A stretch of DNA of 5,471 bases from Mxb001 sp964537955 (GTDB lineage: Bacteria; Actinomycetota; Actinomycetes; S36-B12). Each line of letters begins with the position of its first letter. The stretch's first letter is position 1. The translations under genes were made by a program, and so were the position numbers. Shown piece by piece: positions 5,381-5,471 of this stretch. Where the stretch lies: the NCBI GenBank assembly GCA_964537955.1, contig CAZICY010000079.1, positions 1-5,471 on the forward strand, written 5' to 3'. The notes below the pieces were generated by a model. That model was not told the DNA's origin. It made no database searches and worked only from the letters and a program-made list of their open reading frames with translations.

Positions 5381-5471
5381 GTGGGACTCGGTACGGAAAT
5401 CCGCCTCGCACGTCTTTTCGGGAATCCTTCCGGCAACCTCTTCGGCATCGCGGTGGACCACTTCGTGGGCT
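5381..5471 (+). CDS. Class I aldolase-like protein (FbaB/LacD/DeoC-type), N-terminal 30 residues, runs off the right edge
   Basis: Thirty codons are visible, beginning with GTG and reading MGLGTEIRLARLF, then GNPSGNLFGIAVDHFVG. The pattern RLARLF, a short Gly/Ser-containing turn, then a hydrophobic strand ending in A-V-D-H is the typical opening of TIM-barrel class I aldolases related to bacterial class I fructose-bisphosphate aldolase and LacD/DeoC proteins, where that strand is the first barrel strand. The Schiff-base lysine lies beyond the edge, so substrate and activity are open. GTG 5381 is chosen because AAAGG (5369-5373) lies seven bases upstream; an in-frame GTG at 5375 is too close to that site. 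It is 40 bases from the transporter stop. The family call rests on a short stretch. Confidence 0.65.
   Translation, partial: MGLGTEIRLARLFGNPSGNLFGIAVDHFVG

Noticed and set aside
1..5471. Search for mobile elements, CRISPR repeats, tRNA or rRNA genes
   Set aside because: No transposase or phage-like protein, no spaced direct repeats, and no cloverleaf-like segment were recognised by eye; all space is accounted for by ordinary coding sequence and short gaps.

Overview
The window is GC-rich, densely packed DNA with short intergenic gaps and three GTG starts supported by promoter spacing. At five of the seven genes a TAGnnT hexamer sits exactly six bases before the start codon, with no Shine-Dalgarno sequence. 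GC-rich coding sequence, leaderless-type promoters and the protein families point to a high-GC Actinomycetota. The histidine kinase/response regulator pair resembles proteins I associate with Micrococcales such as Microbacteriaceae. That placement is inference from family resemblance, not from a search.

Left end: an aldehyde dehydrogenase gene reads leftward out of the window (1-379). Across a 45-base divergent promoter region, a small VOC (glyoxalase-fold) protein (425-775) and a DUF4287-DUF1801 fusion protein (785-1327) read rightward. These two are nine bases apart, and the second seems to have its own promoter built on the first gene's stop codon.

Centre and right: a NarL/LuxR-type response regulator (1404-2048), a large polytopic membrane histidine kinase (2070-3791) and a DHA2-like MFS transporter (3817-5340) follow on the same strand with gaps of 21 and 25 bases. 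The likely reading is a two-component system sensing a membrane-associated or external signal and controlling itself and/or the adjacent exporter; no target or substrate can be read from the sequence. A 12-bp perfect palindrome lies just upstream of the kinase -10 element.

Right edge: a class I aldolase-like gene begins at 5381 and runs off the window. It is the only gene here with a visible ribosome binding site and a leader, and that leader can form a small hairpin covering the ribosome binding site.

No RNA gene, insertion sequence, CRISPR array, phage gene or clear intrinsic terminator was seen, and no stretch over 300 bases lacks a gene. The parts most worth a second look are the uniform leaderless-promoter architecture with -10 elements embedded in stop codons, and the unusual kinase: two four-helix membrane blocks and a phospho-acceptor His followed by Gly instead of the usual acidic residue.
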